From: DASYTH01 sp035762905
Lineage (GTDB): Bacteria > Actinomycetota > Actinomycetes > Mycobacteriales > Pseudonocardiaceae
Direction: 5' to 3'
Assembly (NCBI RefSeq): GCF_035762905.1
Contig: NZ_DASUCC010000076.1
Coordinates: forward strand, 16,377-80,376
DNA length: 64,000 nucleotides
Part shown: positions 8,821 through 16,877 of the stretch, in pieces
Layout of the letters: the number at the start of each line of letters is the position of its first letter
Position numbering within the stretch: the stretch's first letter is position 1
The notes under the pieces: model-generated
Told to the model about the DNA's origin: nothing
The model's input: only the letters and a program-made list of their open reading frames with translations
Database searches by the model: none
Program-made: the position numbers and the translations under genes

Positions 8821-8883
8821 ATGGCCAGAATCGCCTTCCTCAGACAGGGCCGGCCGGTCGAGCCAGAGACGAGCCGGCGGTGA
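8821..8883 (+). CDS. 20-codon reading frame coupled to the dehydrogenase gene
   Basis: A short frame (ATG at 8821, stop at 8881-8883) encodes MARIAFLRQGRPVEPETSRR. It has its own ribosome-binding site (GGGAG, 4 nt before the ATG), and its stop overlaps the GTG start of the dehydrogenase as GTGA. The dehydrogenase itself lacks an obvious Shine-Dalgarno sequence, so this frame may serve to deliver ribosomes to it or act as a leader peptide. The peptide is basic and matches no family I know. It could also be non-functional sequence with a chance start. Confidence 0.45.
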   Translation: MARIAFLRQGRPVEPETSRR

Positions 8884-9740
8884 GCGGCGGCCAGGACCCC
8901 CGGCTGGGCGTGCTCGGCGCGGGCGTGATGGGCACCGGAATCGCCGCGCTGGCCATCGGATCCGGCGTTCCGGTCGTCCTGGTCGACATCGACGGGCCGG
9001 CACTGGACCGGGCCCGGACCGGCATCGCCCGGCAGCTTCGGCTCGCCCGGCTGATGGGCGCGTTCCCGGCCGGCACGCCGGACGCCGCGCTGGAGACCAC
9101 CACCGACGTGGCCCGGGTGGCCGACGCCACCGCGGTGGTCGAGTCGGTCACCGAACGGTTGGACAGCAAGGCGACCGCGCTCGCCACCGCGACGGCGGTG
9201 CTGGCCGCCGGCACGTTGGTGGTGTCCAACACGTCGGCGATTCCAATCGACGAGCTGGCCGATCACGTTGCGCGGCCGGAGGATCTGGTCGGCATCCATT
9301 TCATGAACCCGCCGTACCTGATCCGCACGGTCGAGCTGATCCACGGCCGGCGCTCGAGCGCGGCGGCCGTCCGCGCGGCGGAGGAACTGCTCGCCGCGCT
9401 CGGTCAGACGCCGGTGCACGTCGGCGACGGCCCGGGGTTCGTGATCAACCGGATCCTGCAGCGGTCCATCAACGAGGCGGCCCGGATCGTGCAGGACGGC
9501 CTGGCCACGCCGGAGTCGGTGGATGCCGCGTTCACCGGCTGCCTCGGGCACCGCAGCGGCCCGCTGGCCACCGCGGACCTGATCGGCCTCGACAACGTGG
9601 TGGACTCACTGGCCGTGCTGCTCGAGCGCACCGGCGACGAGGGCTACCGCCCCTGCGACCTCCTGGTGGCCAAGGTCGGCGCGGGCGAGCTGGGCCGCAA
9701 GACCGGCCGGGGCTTCTTCGAATACCCGGACACCCTCTGA
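8880..9740 (+). CDS. 3-hydroxyacyl-CoA dehydrogenase family protein
   Basis: The protein has 286 residues and catalyses NAD-dependent oxidation or reduction at C3 of an acyl-CoA or acyl-carrier thioester. The Rossmann motif GVLGAGVMGTGIA begins at about residue 9. The catalytic His and Asn lie in GIHFMNPPYL near residue 140, and the C-terminal dimerisation domain contains GFVINRIL and GHRSGPLATADLIGLD. The MNPPYLIxTVELI variant of the active-site strand differs from classical HbdA (MNPVP) and resembles enzymes tied to secondary metabolism, which is a suggestion only. The GTG start at 8880 overlaps the stop of the upstream 20-codon frame. No other fatty-acid gene is adjacent. Confidence 0.88.
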   Translation: MSGGQDPRLGVLGAGVMGTGIAALAIGSGVPVVLVDIDGPALDRARTGIARQLRLARLMGAFPAGTPDAALETTTDVARVADATAVVESVTERLDSKATALATATAVLAAGTLVVSNTSAIPIDELADHVARPEDLVGIHFMNPPYLIRTVELIHGRRSSAAAVRAAEELLAALGQTPVHVGDGPGFVINRILQRSINEAARIVQDGLATPESVDAAFTGCLGHRSGPLATADLIGLDNVVDSLAVLLERTGDEGYRPCDLLVAKVGAGELGRKTGRGFFEYPDTL

Positions 9741-9745
9741 TCTTG

Positions 9746-9759
9746 TTCGATATTTCGAA
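9746..9759. promoter_or_regulatory. Inverted repeat upstream of the glycosidase operon
   Basis: TTCGA-TATT-TCGAA is a short AT-rich palindrome about 90 bp before the GH43 start, next to a possible -10 element (TATACG near 9764). The 109-bp gap 9741-9849 is otherwise empty. It is a candidate operator for sugar-responsive control. Confidence 0.4.
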
Positions 9760-9849
9760 TGCTATACGAGAAGTCGAACGGGAGGTACGCTCGGTGACGC
9801 CCGGTTCCCTGCTGTGCGTTTCGCCTGGCTGCCGAGGGGTGAGTTGCCC

Positions 9850-10905
9850 ATGTCGCGCCGTACCTGGCTGTCCCGGTTCGCGAAGTTTCTGGTGGTGCTG
9901 CTGACGATCACGCTCGTCCCGGTGCTCTCCGCGCCGGCGGCCGGCGCGGCGCCGTTCACCAACCCGCTGGTCCAGCGCGGGCCGGACCCGTGGCTGCAGT
10001 ACTTCAACGGGAACTACTACCTGGCCACAACGACCTGGAACAACACCATCACGATGCGCAGGGCGCGCACACTGGCCGGCCTGGCCAGCGCGCCGGAGAC
10101 GGTGGTCTTCCGGCTCACCCGGCCCACCGCCGCGGGAACCATGTGGGCGCCGGAGTTCCACCTGCTCAACGGTCCCAGCGGACAACGCTGGTACCTCTAC
10201 TACACCGCCGGCCGGGAGCCGTTCAACCTGAACTCCCAACGCATCCACGTGGCGGAGAGCGCCGGCCTCGACCCGATGGGCCCGTACACGTTCAAGGCCT
10301 CCATGCTCGATCCGCAGCAGAACAACACCTGGGAGCTGGACGGCAGCATCCTGCAACTCAATGGCCGGCTCTACCTGCTCGGCACGTTCTTCAACGGCTC
10401 GCAGCCGGCGTTCATCCGCCCGCTGTCCAACCCGTGGACGGCCAGCGGAACCCGCCGCATCCTGTCCAACCCGACATTCAACTGGGAACGGATCGGCGGC
10501 GCGGTCAACGAGGGCCCCGAGGTGATCCAGCGCAACGGCCGAACGTTCATCGTGTTCTCCGCCAGCCACTGCTCCACCCCGGACTACAAGCTCGGCCTGC
10601 TCACCTACAACGGCGGCGACCCGCTCAACCAGTCATCCTGGGTGAAATCCCCGCAGCCGATCTTCCAGCGCAACGACGCCAACCGGGTGTTCGGCCCCGG
10701 CCACAACGGTTTCTTCAAGTCGCCGGACGGCACCGAGGACTGGATCGTCTACCACGCCACGAGCACGCCGGGCGGCTGCGAACTCAACCGCAGCACCCGG
10801 GCCCAGAAGATCACCTGGAACGCCAACGGCACACCCAACTTCGGCACCCCGGTGGCGCTGAGCACCCGGCTGCCCGGCCCGTCCGGCGAGCCGGCCACAC
10901 CGTGA
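9850..10905 (+). CDS. Secreted glycoside hydrolase, GH43 family
   Basis: This is a 351-residue exported enzyme, probably an alpha-L-arabinofuranosidase or beta-xylosidase. The ATG at 9850 has GAGGGGTGAG just upstream. A long signal peptide (to AAGAA near residue 37) precedes a five-bladed propeller beginning NPLVQRGPDPWLQYFNGNYYLATTT. The Asp in GPDPW is the usual general base of GH43, the Asp/Glu pair in WELDGSILQLNGRLYL supplies the pKa modulator, and NEGPEV supplies the catalytic acid Glu. It overlaps the following GH27 gene by one base (TGATG), so the two are expressed together. They likely degrade arabinose- and galactose-bearing plant polysaccharide outside the cell. Confidence 0.9.
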   Translation: MSRRTWLSRFAKFLVVLLTITLVPVLSAPAAGAAPFTNPLVQRGPDPWLQYFNGNYYLATTTWNNTITMRRARTLAGLASAPETVVFRLTRPTAAGTMWAPEFHLLNGPSGQRWYLYYTAGREPFNLNSQRIHVAESAGLDPMGPYTFKASMLDPQQNNTWELDGSILQLNGRLYLLGTFFNGSQPAFIRPLSNPWTASGTRRILSNPTFNWERIGGAVNEGPEVIQRNGRTFIVFSASHCSTPDYKLGLLTYNGGDPLNQSSWVKSPQPIFQRNDANRVFGPGHNGFFKSPDGTEDWIVYHATSTPGGCELNRSTRAQKITWNANGTPNFGTPVALSTRLPGPSGEPATP

Positions 10906-12692
10906 TGCGCTCGCGGCTGTTCCTGGCGGTACTGCTGCTGCTCGCGAGCCTGGTCGGCACGAGCGGGCAGCCGGCCGGCGCCTGGAACAACGGGGTGGCC
11001 AGCACCCCGCCCATGGGCTGGAACACCTACGACTCGTTCAACTGGAGCGTCACCGAGGCCGACGTGCGGGCCGGCGCCGACTACATGCGCGACAACCTGC
11101 GCCGGTTCGGCTGGCAGTACGTCGTCATCGACTGGGCCTGGTACTACCCGGGCCGGCACAACGCAAGCCCGAACCAGGACGCGAACCTGCTGCCGCGGCT
11201 GCACATGGACGGCAACGGCCGGCTGCTGCCCGATCCCACCCGGTTCCCGTCGTCGGCCGGCGGCAACGGTTTCCGGCCGCTGGCCGACTACATCCACGCC
11301 CAGGGGCTGAAGTTCGGGGTGCACCTGATGCGCGGGATCCCGCGCCAGGCGGTCGCCGACAACGTGCCGATCCTCGGCACCTCGTTCCGCGCCAACCAGA
11401 TCAACAACAACACCACGGCGTCCTGGCTGAACCTCATGTGGGGCCTGAACATGAGCCACGCCGGCGCGCAGGCCTACCTGGACTCGGCGTTCGCGCTGCT
11501 GGCGAGTTGGGGCGTGGACTACGTCAAGGTGGACGACATCGCCGCGCCCACCTACCGGCAGTCCGAGGTCGAGGGCTACCGCCGGGCGATCGAGCGCAGT
11601 GGTCGGCCGATGGTGCTCAGCCTCTCCCCCGGCCCCACCCCGCTGGCCAGCGGCTCGCACGTACAGGCCAACGCGCACCTGTGGCGCACGGTCAACGACC
11701 TGTGGGACAACTGGTCCAGCGTCAACGCGCTGTTCGAGGTGCTGCGGGACTGGACCCCGTTCCGGTCCACCGGCGCCTGGCCGGATCCGGACATGATCCC
11801 GATCGGCCGGTTGGCCAAGTTCGGACCGGTCGGTTCGCCGCGCTACTCCAACCTGACCGCCGACGAGCAGCGCACGCTGATGACCCTGTGGTCGATCACC
11901 CGCTCACCGCTGATGTGGGGCGGAAACCTGGTCGAGAACCGCCCGGCCGACCTGGCCATGATGACCAACGCCGCGGTGCTCGCGGTCGACCAGAACAGCA
12001 CCAACAACCGCCAGCTGACCGGCGGCAACCGTCCCGTGTGGACGGCCGACGTGCCCGGCACGAACCACCGGTACCTGGCCGTGTTCAACCGCGATGCCGC
12101 GGCCGGACCGGTCTCGGTCAACCTCGCCGGCCTCGGCATCGGCTCCGCCACGGTCACCGACCTGTGGACCGGCGCCAACCTGGGCACCGTCACGGGAACC
12201 CTCACCCGCACCATCCCGGCCCACGGCGCCGCCCTCTACCGGCTGGCCCCGCAGAGCACCGTTCCGGTGCCCGCCCGCTACACCCTCACCGCGCGGCACA
12301 GCGGCAAGCTGCTCGACGTCTTCAACGCCGCCACCACCGACGACGCCGACATCGTGCAGTGGACCGCGAACGGCCAGGCCAACCAGCAGTGGCAGCTCCG
12401 CGACGCCGGCAACGGCTTCGTGACCGTGGTCAGCGTCAACAGCGACAAGTGCCTCGACGTGCTCAACTCGTCCACCGCCGATGGCGCCCGGGTGGTCCAG
12501 TGGGCCTGCCATACCGGCACGAACCAGCAGTGGCGCGTCCAGGACCTCGGCACCGGGTACGTCCAGCTCATCGCCCGGCACAGCAACAAGTGCCTAGACA
12601 TCCGCGGCGCCGCCACCACCGACGGCGCCCCGGCCACCCAGTGGACCTGCGGCACCGGCACCAACCAGCAGTGGCAACGCCGCCAGCTGTAG
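10905..12692 (+). CDS. Secreted alpha-galactosidase (GH27) with C-terminal ricin-B lectin domain
   Basis: The 595-residue protein starts with a signal peptide (to PAGA near residue 26). A GH27 TIM barrel follows, opening with TPPMGWNTYDSF. The catalytic nucleophile is the Asp of DYVKVDD, and the acid/base Asp lies in GAWPDPDMI. After the barrel and its beta-sandwich comes a ricin-B/CBM13 lectin domain (residues about 460-595) with three QxW-type repeats (NQQWQL, NQQWRV, NQQWQR), each preceded by a CLDxxN or LLDVFN sugar-binding turn. It is co-translated with the GH43 gene, a setting consistent with removing alpha-galactosyl side chains from hemicellulose. The 92 bp beyond the stop hold a cluster of DnaA-box-like sequences. 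Confidence 0.93.
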   Translation: MRSRLFLAVLLLLASLVGTSGQPAGAWNNGVASTPPMGWNTYDSFNWSVTEADVRAGADYMRDNLRRFGWQYVVIDWAWYYPGRHNASPNQDANLLPRLHMDGNGRLLPDPTRFPSSAGGNGFRPLADYIHAQGLKFGVHLMRGIPRQAVADNVPILGTSFRANQINNNTTASWLNLMWGLNMSHAGAQAYLDSAFALLASWGVDYVKVDDIAAPTYRQSEVEGYRRAIERSGRPMVLSLSPGPTPLASGSHVQANAHLWRTVNDLWDNWSSVNALFEVLRDWTPFRSTGAWPDPDMIPIGRLAKFGPVGSPRYSNLTADEQRTLMTLWSITRSPLMWGGNLVENRPADLAMMTNAAVLAVDQNSTNNRQLTGGNRPVWTADVPGTNHRYLAVFNRDAAAGPVSVNLAGLGIGSATVTDLWTGANLGTVTGTLTRTIPAHGAALYRLAPQSTVPVPARYTLTARHSGKLLDVFNAATTDDADIVQWTANGQANQQWQLRDAGNGFVTVVSVNSDKCLDVLNSSTADGARVVQWACHTGTNQQWRVQDLGTGYVQLIARHSNKCLDIRGAATTDGAPATQWTCGTGTNQQWQRRQL

Positions 12693-12699
12693 CCCAGCC

Positions 12700-12774
12700 T
12701 GTGGATTGAGCCGTGGATAACCGGCACTTTTCCCAGTTCGGGGCTGTGGACAACACGAAGGTGGCTGTGGACTG
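12700..12774 (+). promoter_or_regulatory. Cluster of four DnaA-box-like 9-mers
   Basis: Four TGTGGA-type nonamers in the same orientation lie in the convergent gap between the GH27 and WYL genes: TGTGGATTG (12700), CGTGGATAA (12712), TGTGGACAA (12745) and TGTGGACTG (12766). The third is a perfect complement of the actinomycete DnaA box TTGTCCACA. The others deviate by one to three bases. DnaA binding is inferred from sequence alone. Confidence 0.45.
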
Positions 12775-12784
12775 GTGATCACGG

Positions 12785-13744
12785 CTACGCCGAGCAACGG
12801 GTGAACCGGGCGCCCCAGGAGTGGATCTGGTCGGTCAACTCGGGCGGGTGCAGGACGCGGAAGTCGGCGCCGAGCACGCCGAGCGCCAGGATCGCCCAGT
12901 CCAGCGAGTCCGGCGTCATGTGCAGCCGGCAGCGACCGGCATCCACCTCCTCGACGGTGCACCACTGGCCGATCTTGTCCCGCACGCTCGGCGCCGGCGC
13001 GTCGACCAGCGCCTCCACCCGGTAGTTGCGGGGCTGTTGGTCCAGCCCCGCGCGGACGAACTCGGCGGCGTCGGCAGCGGGCAGCGGGCGGGGCCGGAAC
13101 CGGGCACCGGTGGCCTGCGGAGCCTCGAGCCGGTCGACCCGGAAGCTGCGCCAGTCGTGCCGGGTGAGGTCGTAGGCGACCAGGTACCAGCGCCGGCCGA
13201 GGCTGACCAGCCGGTGCGGTTCGACGTGCCGGTCGGTCCGGGCGCCGCCTGCGGCGGTGTAGGAGAACCGCAGCCGCTCGCTGTCCCGGCAGGTCAGCGC
13301 GACCGCGGTGAGCACCCCGGGGTCGACGCCGGGCCGCGCCGGGCCGGTCCAGCTCGCGGACACGGTCATCGCGCGCAGTGCCTCGAGCCTGCGGCGCAAC
13401 CGGGCCGGCATCACCTGCACCACCTTGGCCAGCGCCCGCACGCCCGCCTCGGCGACGCCCTCCACCGCACCCTGCGCGGCCGATTGCAGCCCGATGGCCA
13501 GGGCGACCGCCTCCTCGTCGTCGACCACGAGCGGCGGCAGGGCGGCGCCCGCGGCGAGCTGGTAGCCGCCGTCCACCCCGCGCTGAGCCTGGACCGGGTA
13601 ACCCAGCTCGCGCAGCCGGTCGACGTCCCGGCGCAGGGTGCGCGCCGACACGCCGAGCCGGTCGGCCAGTTCGGTGCCCGACCAGTACCGGTGGGTCTGC
13701 AACAGGGACAGCAGCCGCAGGGTTCGGGAGCTGGTGTTCGCCAT
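12785..13744 (-). CDS. YafY-type transcriptional regulator with WYL domain
   Basis: The 319-residue protein has an N-terminal HTH_11 winged helix (RTLRLLSLLQTHRYWSGTELADRLGVSARTLRRDVDRLRELGYPV). A central WYL domain carries HRLVSLGRRWYLVAYDL, and a C-terminal WCX extension follows. WYL domains sense ligands or nucleic acids. The ATG at 13744 gives the usual MANTSSRTLRLL start of this family; an in-frame ATG at 13765 is possible. It is divergent from a DinB-like gene, a pairing seen often in actinomycetes, and probably controls that gene through the shared 94-bp intergenic region. Confidence 0.9.
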   Translation of the reverse strand: MANTSSRTLRLLSLLQTHRYWSGTELADRLGVSARTLRRDVDRLRELGYPVQAQRGVDGGYQLAAGAALPPLVVDDEEAVALAIGLQSAAQGAVEGVAEAGVRALAKVVQVMPARLRRRLEALRAMTVSASWTGPARPGVDPGVLTAVALTCRDSERLRFSYTAAGGARTDRHVEPHRLVSLGRRWYLVAYDLTRHDWRSFRVDRLEAPQATGARFRPRPLPAADAAEFVRAGLDQQPRNYRVEALVDAPAPSVRDKIGQWCTVEEVDAGRCRLHMTPDSLDWAILALGVLGADFRVLHPPELTDQIHSWGARFTRCSA

Positions 13745-13783
13745 GCCGTCAATCGTGCCGGACATTGCGGTCAAAAAGTGGCC

Positions 13784-13798
13784 GCTATACCGCATAGC
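13784..13798. promoter_or_regulatory. Inverted repeat between the WYL regulator and DinB genes
   Basis: GCTAT-ACCGC-ATAGC lies midway in the short divergent intergenic region (13745-13838), 39 bp from the WYL start and 40 bp from the DinB start. It is a likely operator for the WYL protein and overlaps the AT-rich sequence that would hold both promoters. Confidence 0.55.
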
Positions 13799-13838
13799 CT
13801 GGGTTCAGACCGGAACGACAAGGAAAGAGGCACCGAGG

Positions 13839-14387
13839 ATGAGCGCCACCCAGGCCCCCGCACCGACCGCCACCGTCACCGGCGAGCGCGCCGACCTGCT
13901 GGCCATGCTGGCCAAGCACCGCCACTTCCTGCGCTTCACCACCCGCGACCTGACCGACGAGCAGGCCCGGCGGCGCAGCACCGCAAGCGAGCTGTGCCTC
14001 GGCGGTCTGATCAAGCACGTGACCGCGGTCGAGCGGAACTGGGTGGACTTCATCCTGGACGGGCCCGCCGGAATGGGCGGCGACCCGGCCACCATGACCG
14101 AGGACGACTGGGCCGAGTGGGGAAACCAGTTCGTCCTGCTCCCGCACGAGACCCTGGCCGGGGTGCTGGCCGACTACGAGGCGGCGGCCCGGCGCACCGA
14201 CGAGCTGGTCGCCGGCCTGCCCGATCTGGACGCCACCCAGCCGCTGCCCGAGGCGCCCTGGTTCGAGCCCAACGCGCGCTGGACGGCCAGGCGGGTGCTC
14301 ATGCACATCATCGCCGAGACCGCCCAGCACGCAGGCCACGCCGACATCATCAGGGAATCCCTCGACGGCGCGAAGAGCATGGGCTGA
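13839..14387 (+). CDS. DinB/DfsB-family putative metal-dependent protein
   Basis: This encodes a 182-residue protein with the four-helix DinB/YfiT fold. The three spaced metal-ligand His positions are visible in LIKHVTAVERNW, in the central region, and in HIIAETAQHAGHADIIRE near the C terminus. Members include thiol-dependent S-transferases that use mycothiol or bacillithiol, but the substrate here is unknown. A GAGG element precedes the ATG at 13839. It is divergent from the WYL regulator, which likely controls it, and it converges with the M23 peptidase gene, whose stop lies 3 bp away. Confidence 0.85.
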   Translation: MSATQAPAPTATVTGERADLLAMLAKHRHFLRFTTRDLTDEQARRRSTASELCLGGLIKHVTAVERNWVDFILDGPAGMGGDPATMTEDDWAEWGNQFVLLPHETLAGVLADYEAAARRTDELVAGLPDLDATQPLPEAPWFEPNARWTARRVLMHIIAETAQHAGHADIIRESLDGAKSMG

Positions 14388-14390
14388 CCG

Positions 14391-15407
14391 CTACATCACC
14401 TGCGGGAACGAACTCCAACCATGTCCGATCTCCCGTGCGGGGGACAGGGCATGGTTGTTGTTCGGGTAATACAGCAGGTTTCCGTCCGCCGTCACGCCGA
14501 GGACGTCCGCGGCGCCGTCGCCGCTGAAGTCGGAGGCGAAGACGTGCTGGAACTCGCTCCAGCCGTGCCCGATCTGCACCGCGGCCGACAACGCGAAGTT
14601 GTTGTTCGGGTAATACATGAGGTTTCCGTCCGCGGTCACGCCGAGGACGTCGGCGGCGCCGTCGCCACTGAAGTCCGCGGCCATCACATGCCGGAACTCA
14701 CCCCAGCCCTGTCCGATCTGCCGCGCCGACGACAACGCGAAATTGTTGTTCGGGTAATACAACAGGTTCCCGTCCGCGGTCACGCCGAGAACGTCGGCCG
14801 CGCCGTCACCACTGAAGTCGGACACCCGCTCGAGGTCCGCGGCCGCCGCCCCACAGTTGCGGCTGGCCACGTTGCGCCAGGTGCGGCTCGAGCCGGTGTA
14901 GGTGGTTCCGTTGAACACCGCGGCGACCCGTTCGGTGCCGGCGGCGCCCCAGGTGACGCTGCCGTTGCCGTTGCTGTCAAAGCCCTGCTCGTAGTGCAGG
15001 TGCGGATGGTTGTTCGAGGTGGGGCCGGTCCGGCCGACCCGGCCGATCAGTTGGCCCTGGGCGACCCGGGCACCCACCGAGACGGCCCGGGACTGCAGGT
15101 GCAGGTAGGTGGTGAAGTGCCGGCTGCCGTGGTTGATCTGGATGACGTTGCCGGCGTTGCTGTGGAAGAAGGACTGGTTCACGGTGCCGGCGGCCGGAGC
15201 CAGCAGTGCCGCGCCCTCGGTACCGACCTGGTTGGGCTCACGCACCATGTCCAGCGCGGGGCTGTGACCCCAGGTGTCCAGGCGCCATTGCTGCCCGCAG
15301 GTGAACGGCAGTTGGAAGTTCGGTGCCGCGGCGGCCGATCCGGAAAGCGCCATGCAGGTTGCGCCCACCAGCACCGAAACGGCCACGCTGCCGAGAAGCC
15401 GCCTCAT
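14391..15407 (-). CDS. Secreted M23 peptidase with three FG-GAP/VCBS repeats
   Basis: The protein has 338 residues. A signal peptide (to SGSAAAA, about residue 27) is followed by an M23 (LytM) metallopeptidase domain, residues about 30-190. Zinc-ligand candidates are the His and Asp in WGHSPALDM and the HLH of HPHLHYE; the Gly-rich Q-G-Q-L-I-G-R-V-G hairpin also fits. Three tandem 48-residue FG-GAP repeats (DFSGDGAADVLGVTADGNL.YYPNNN) fill the rest and probably bind calcium and cell-surface ligands. A strong AAGGAGGT site 4-5 nt before the ATG fixes the start. It likely cuts peptidoglycan cross-links or an external peptide. Related secreted M23-FG-GAP proteins are common in actinomycetes. Confidence 0.9.
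   Translation of the reverse strand: MRRLLGSVAVSVLVGATCMALSGSAAAAPNFQLPFTCGQQWRLDTWGHSPALDMVREPNQVGTEGAALLAPAAGTVNQSFFHSNAGNVIQINHGSRHFTTYLHLQSRAVSVGARVAQGQLIGRVGRTGPTSNNHPHLHYEQGFDSNGNGSVTWGAAGTERVAAVFNGTTYTGSSRTWRNVASRNCGAAAADLERVSDFSGDGAADVLGVTADGNLLYYPNNNFALSSARQIGQGWGEFRHVMAADFSGDGAADVLGVTADGNLMYYPNNNFALSAAVQIGHGWSEFQHVFASDFSGDGAADVLGVTADGNLLYYPNNNHALSPAREIGHGWSSFPQVM
14394..14825 (-). repeat. Three near-identical 144-bp coding repeats
   Basis: The FG-GAP region of the M23 gene consists of three 144-bp units with very little divergence; the GTTGTTCGGGTAATAC block recurs at 14457, 14601 and 14745. The high identity points to recent duplication or gene conversion. Confidence 0.9.
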
Positions 15408-15473
15408 CCGTACCTCCTTGACCAGAAGTGTCATGATCACGTGAGATGCCAACATAGCGGCATAATGGCCCGC

Positions 15474-15965
15474 ATGTCGATCGACGTTCAGCAACCGCGA
15501 CCGCAGGACCTGGTTGGCGACAACGTTCGCGTCAGCGGCCTGGCCGGTGGGGCGTTCGAAGCCGCCTTCAACTACCGGATCTCGGACGGCCACACCACGG
15601 TGACCGGAAGCTTCATGGCCGGTGACGGCGCCGGCGGCCACGACCAGTTCCAACTGGTGGCCAACGTGGCGGGCGCGGCGTTCACCAGCGAGCGGCTCAC
15701 CGTCGCGGTGTTCCACGTCTCGCCCGCGGACGGCGCCGAGCGCGACACGGTGACGGTTCCGGTGCTGCTCGGCCGGATGATCGTTCCCGGCTACCGCAAC
15801 TACCTGGAACACGTTGTGGCGCCGGGCGAAACGCTGTGGGACCTCTCGGTCCGCTACTACGGCTCGGGCAACCATTTCGACCGGCTGGTGGCGGCCAACC
15901 CGCTGACCATCACCAATCCCGATGTGATCCACCCGGGCGATACGTTACGCGTTCCTCGAGCCTGA
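15474..15965 (+). CDS. Gmad2 immunoglobulin-like and LysM domain protein
   Basis: The product has about 163 residues and two parts. Residues 1-95 form a Gmad2-type immunoglobulin-like domain (VQQPRPQDLVGDNVRVSGLAGGAFEAAF and onward). Residues 108-163 form a LysM peptidoglycan-binding module (HVVAPGETLWDLSVRYYGSGNHFDRLVAANP ... IHPGDTLRVP). There is no signal peptide, which is odd for a wall-binding module. The start may be ATG 15474 or ATG 15465, and neither has a strong ribosome-binding site. The codon for the Leu in DTLRV is TTA, rare in such genomes and often bldA-dependent. It is divergent from the M23 peptidase gene, so both may act on the cell wall. Confidence 0.8.
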   Translation: MSIDVQQPRPQDLVGDNVRVSGLAGGAFEAAFNYRISDGHTTVTGSFMAGDGAGGHDQFQLVANVAGAAFTSERLTVAVFHVSPADGAERDTVTVPVLLGRMIVPGYRNYLEHVVAPGETLWDLSVRYYGSGNHFDRLVAANPLTITNPDVIHPGDTLRVPRA

Positions 15966-16046
15966 TCACTCCGGCGCAGGCGAGCAGGTTCAGCGGGGCG
16001 AGCCGGGCAAGTGCCCGGCCAACTCCGCCACCTGCACGAACACAAC

Positions 16047-16057
16047 TTGAACATTGT
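16047..16057 (+). promoter_or_regulatory. TTGAACATTGT element upstream of the KtzT-like gene
   Basis: This 11-mer differs by one base from TTGAACAATGT at 25175-25185, which forms the -35 part of the promoter of the ornithine hydroxylase gene. In this GC-rich context the match is notable. It lies about 130 bp upstream of the KtzT-like start, within the gene-free stretch 15966-16182. It may be a shared activator or -35 element. Confidence 0.4.
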
Positions 16058-16182
16058 GCAAGCGAACCTTCGAACCCGTCCTGCCGACCAGACACCCAGT
16101 GCCGCGTTTCCCTTGCTCGCGCCGAATCCGTCCCTGATCATCGAAATCGGGGCTATCAAACAAATTCCGAAGGATGGCGCGT

Positions 16183-16872
16183 ATGTTCGTTCCCGGCCAG
16201 TATCGCGAGCCGGACGGCTCATGGATGGTGGACATCGTTCGGCAGAACCCACTGGCTCTGCTGGTGACGGACGGCCCGACGGGCGACGTTCCGTTCGCGA
16301 CCCACCTACCGGTGATTCCGGAGTCCCGGATGACCGGAAACTGGCCGGACGACCTCAGCGGCGTCACCCTGCTCGGACACATGAACCGGGCCAACCCGCA
16401 CTGGCAGAAACTCGAGAATGGCGCATCCGCGTTGCTCGTGTTCACCGGCCCGCACGCCTATGTGTCCCCCACCGTATACCAGACCACCCCGGCCGCCCCG
16501 ACCTGGAACTTCACCTCGGTGCACGTGCACGGCACGCTGACGAAGATCGATTCCCGGGTGCGCACGCTCGCCGTCGTCATGGCCACCGTGCGCGCCTTCG
16601 AAGCCGAGTTCGGCGCGGGCTGGGACATGGCCGGTTCCATCGAACACTTCCTGCGCATTCTGCCCGGCGTCGGTGCGTTCCAGTTCACCATCACCAAGGC
16701 GGACGGAATGTTCAAGCTGAGCCAGGAGCAGCCGCCCCAGGTGCAAGAGCGGGTCCGCACCGACTTCGCGGAGCGCGACTCCACACTGCACCGGGACACC
16801 GCCGATCTGATGAGCCGACTGCCCGAGCCGAAGCCCGCGGTCACCCTCACGCAGTTCCCGGCCTGCCTGTAG
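16183..16872 (+). CDS. ktzT-like: PaiB/KtzT-family protein, probable piperazate synthase
   Basis: The 229-residue protein belongs to the PaiB/FMN-binding split-barrel family. It opens MFVPGQYREPDGSWMVDIVRQNPLA and contains ATHLPVIP, LLGHMNRANPHWQ and HAYVSPTVY. Family members were first annotated as transcriptional regulators, but KtzT of the kutzneride pathway is a heme enzyme. It closes N5-hydroxyornithine to L-piperazic acid by forming an N-N bond. The presence of an ornithine N5-hydroxylase and NRPSs in the same cluster makes that role the likely one. ATG 16183 is preferred over ATG 16174 because AAGGA lies 8 nt upstream. It converges with the SARP gene 5 bp downstream. A generic PaiB function cannot be excluded without phylogeny. 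Confidence 0.8.
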   Translation: MFVPGQYREPDGSWMVDIVRQNPLALLVTDGPTGDVPFATHLPVIPESRMTGNWPDDLSGVTLLGHMNRANPHWQKLENGASALLVFTGPHAYVSPTVYQTTPAAPTWNFTSVHVHGTLTKIDSRVRTLAVVMATVRAFEAEFGAGWDMAGSIEHFLRILPGVGAFQFTITKADGMFKLSQEQPPQVQERVRTDFAERDSTLHRDTADLMSRLPEPKPAVTLTQFPACL

Positions 16873-16877
16873 CAACA

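Noticed and set aside
12700..12774. Chromosomal replication origin
   Set aside because: Only four box-like sequences are present, with no dnaA, dnaN or other origin genes around, and the flanking genes are glycosidases and a WYL regulator.
16183..16872. Annotation as a PaiB-type transcriptional repressor
   Set aside because: The fold fits, but the co-occurrence with an ornithine N-hydroxylase and NRPS genes makes a KtzT-like piperazate synthase more likely. The alternative is kept open in the entry.
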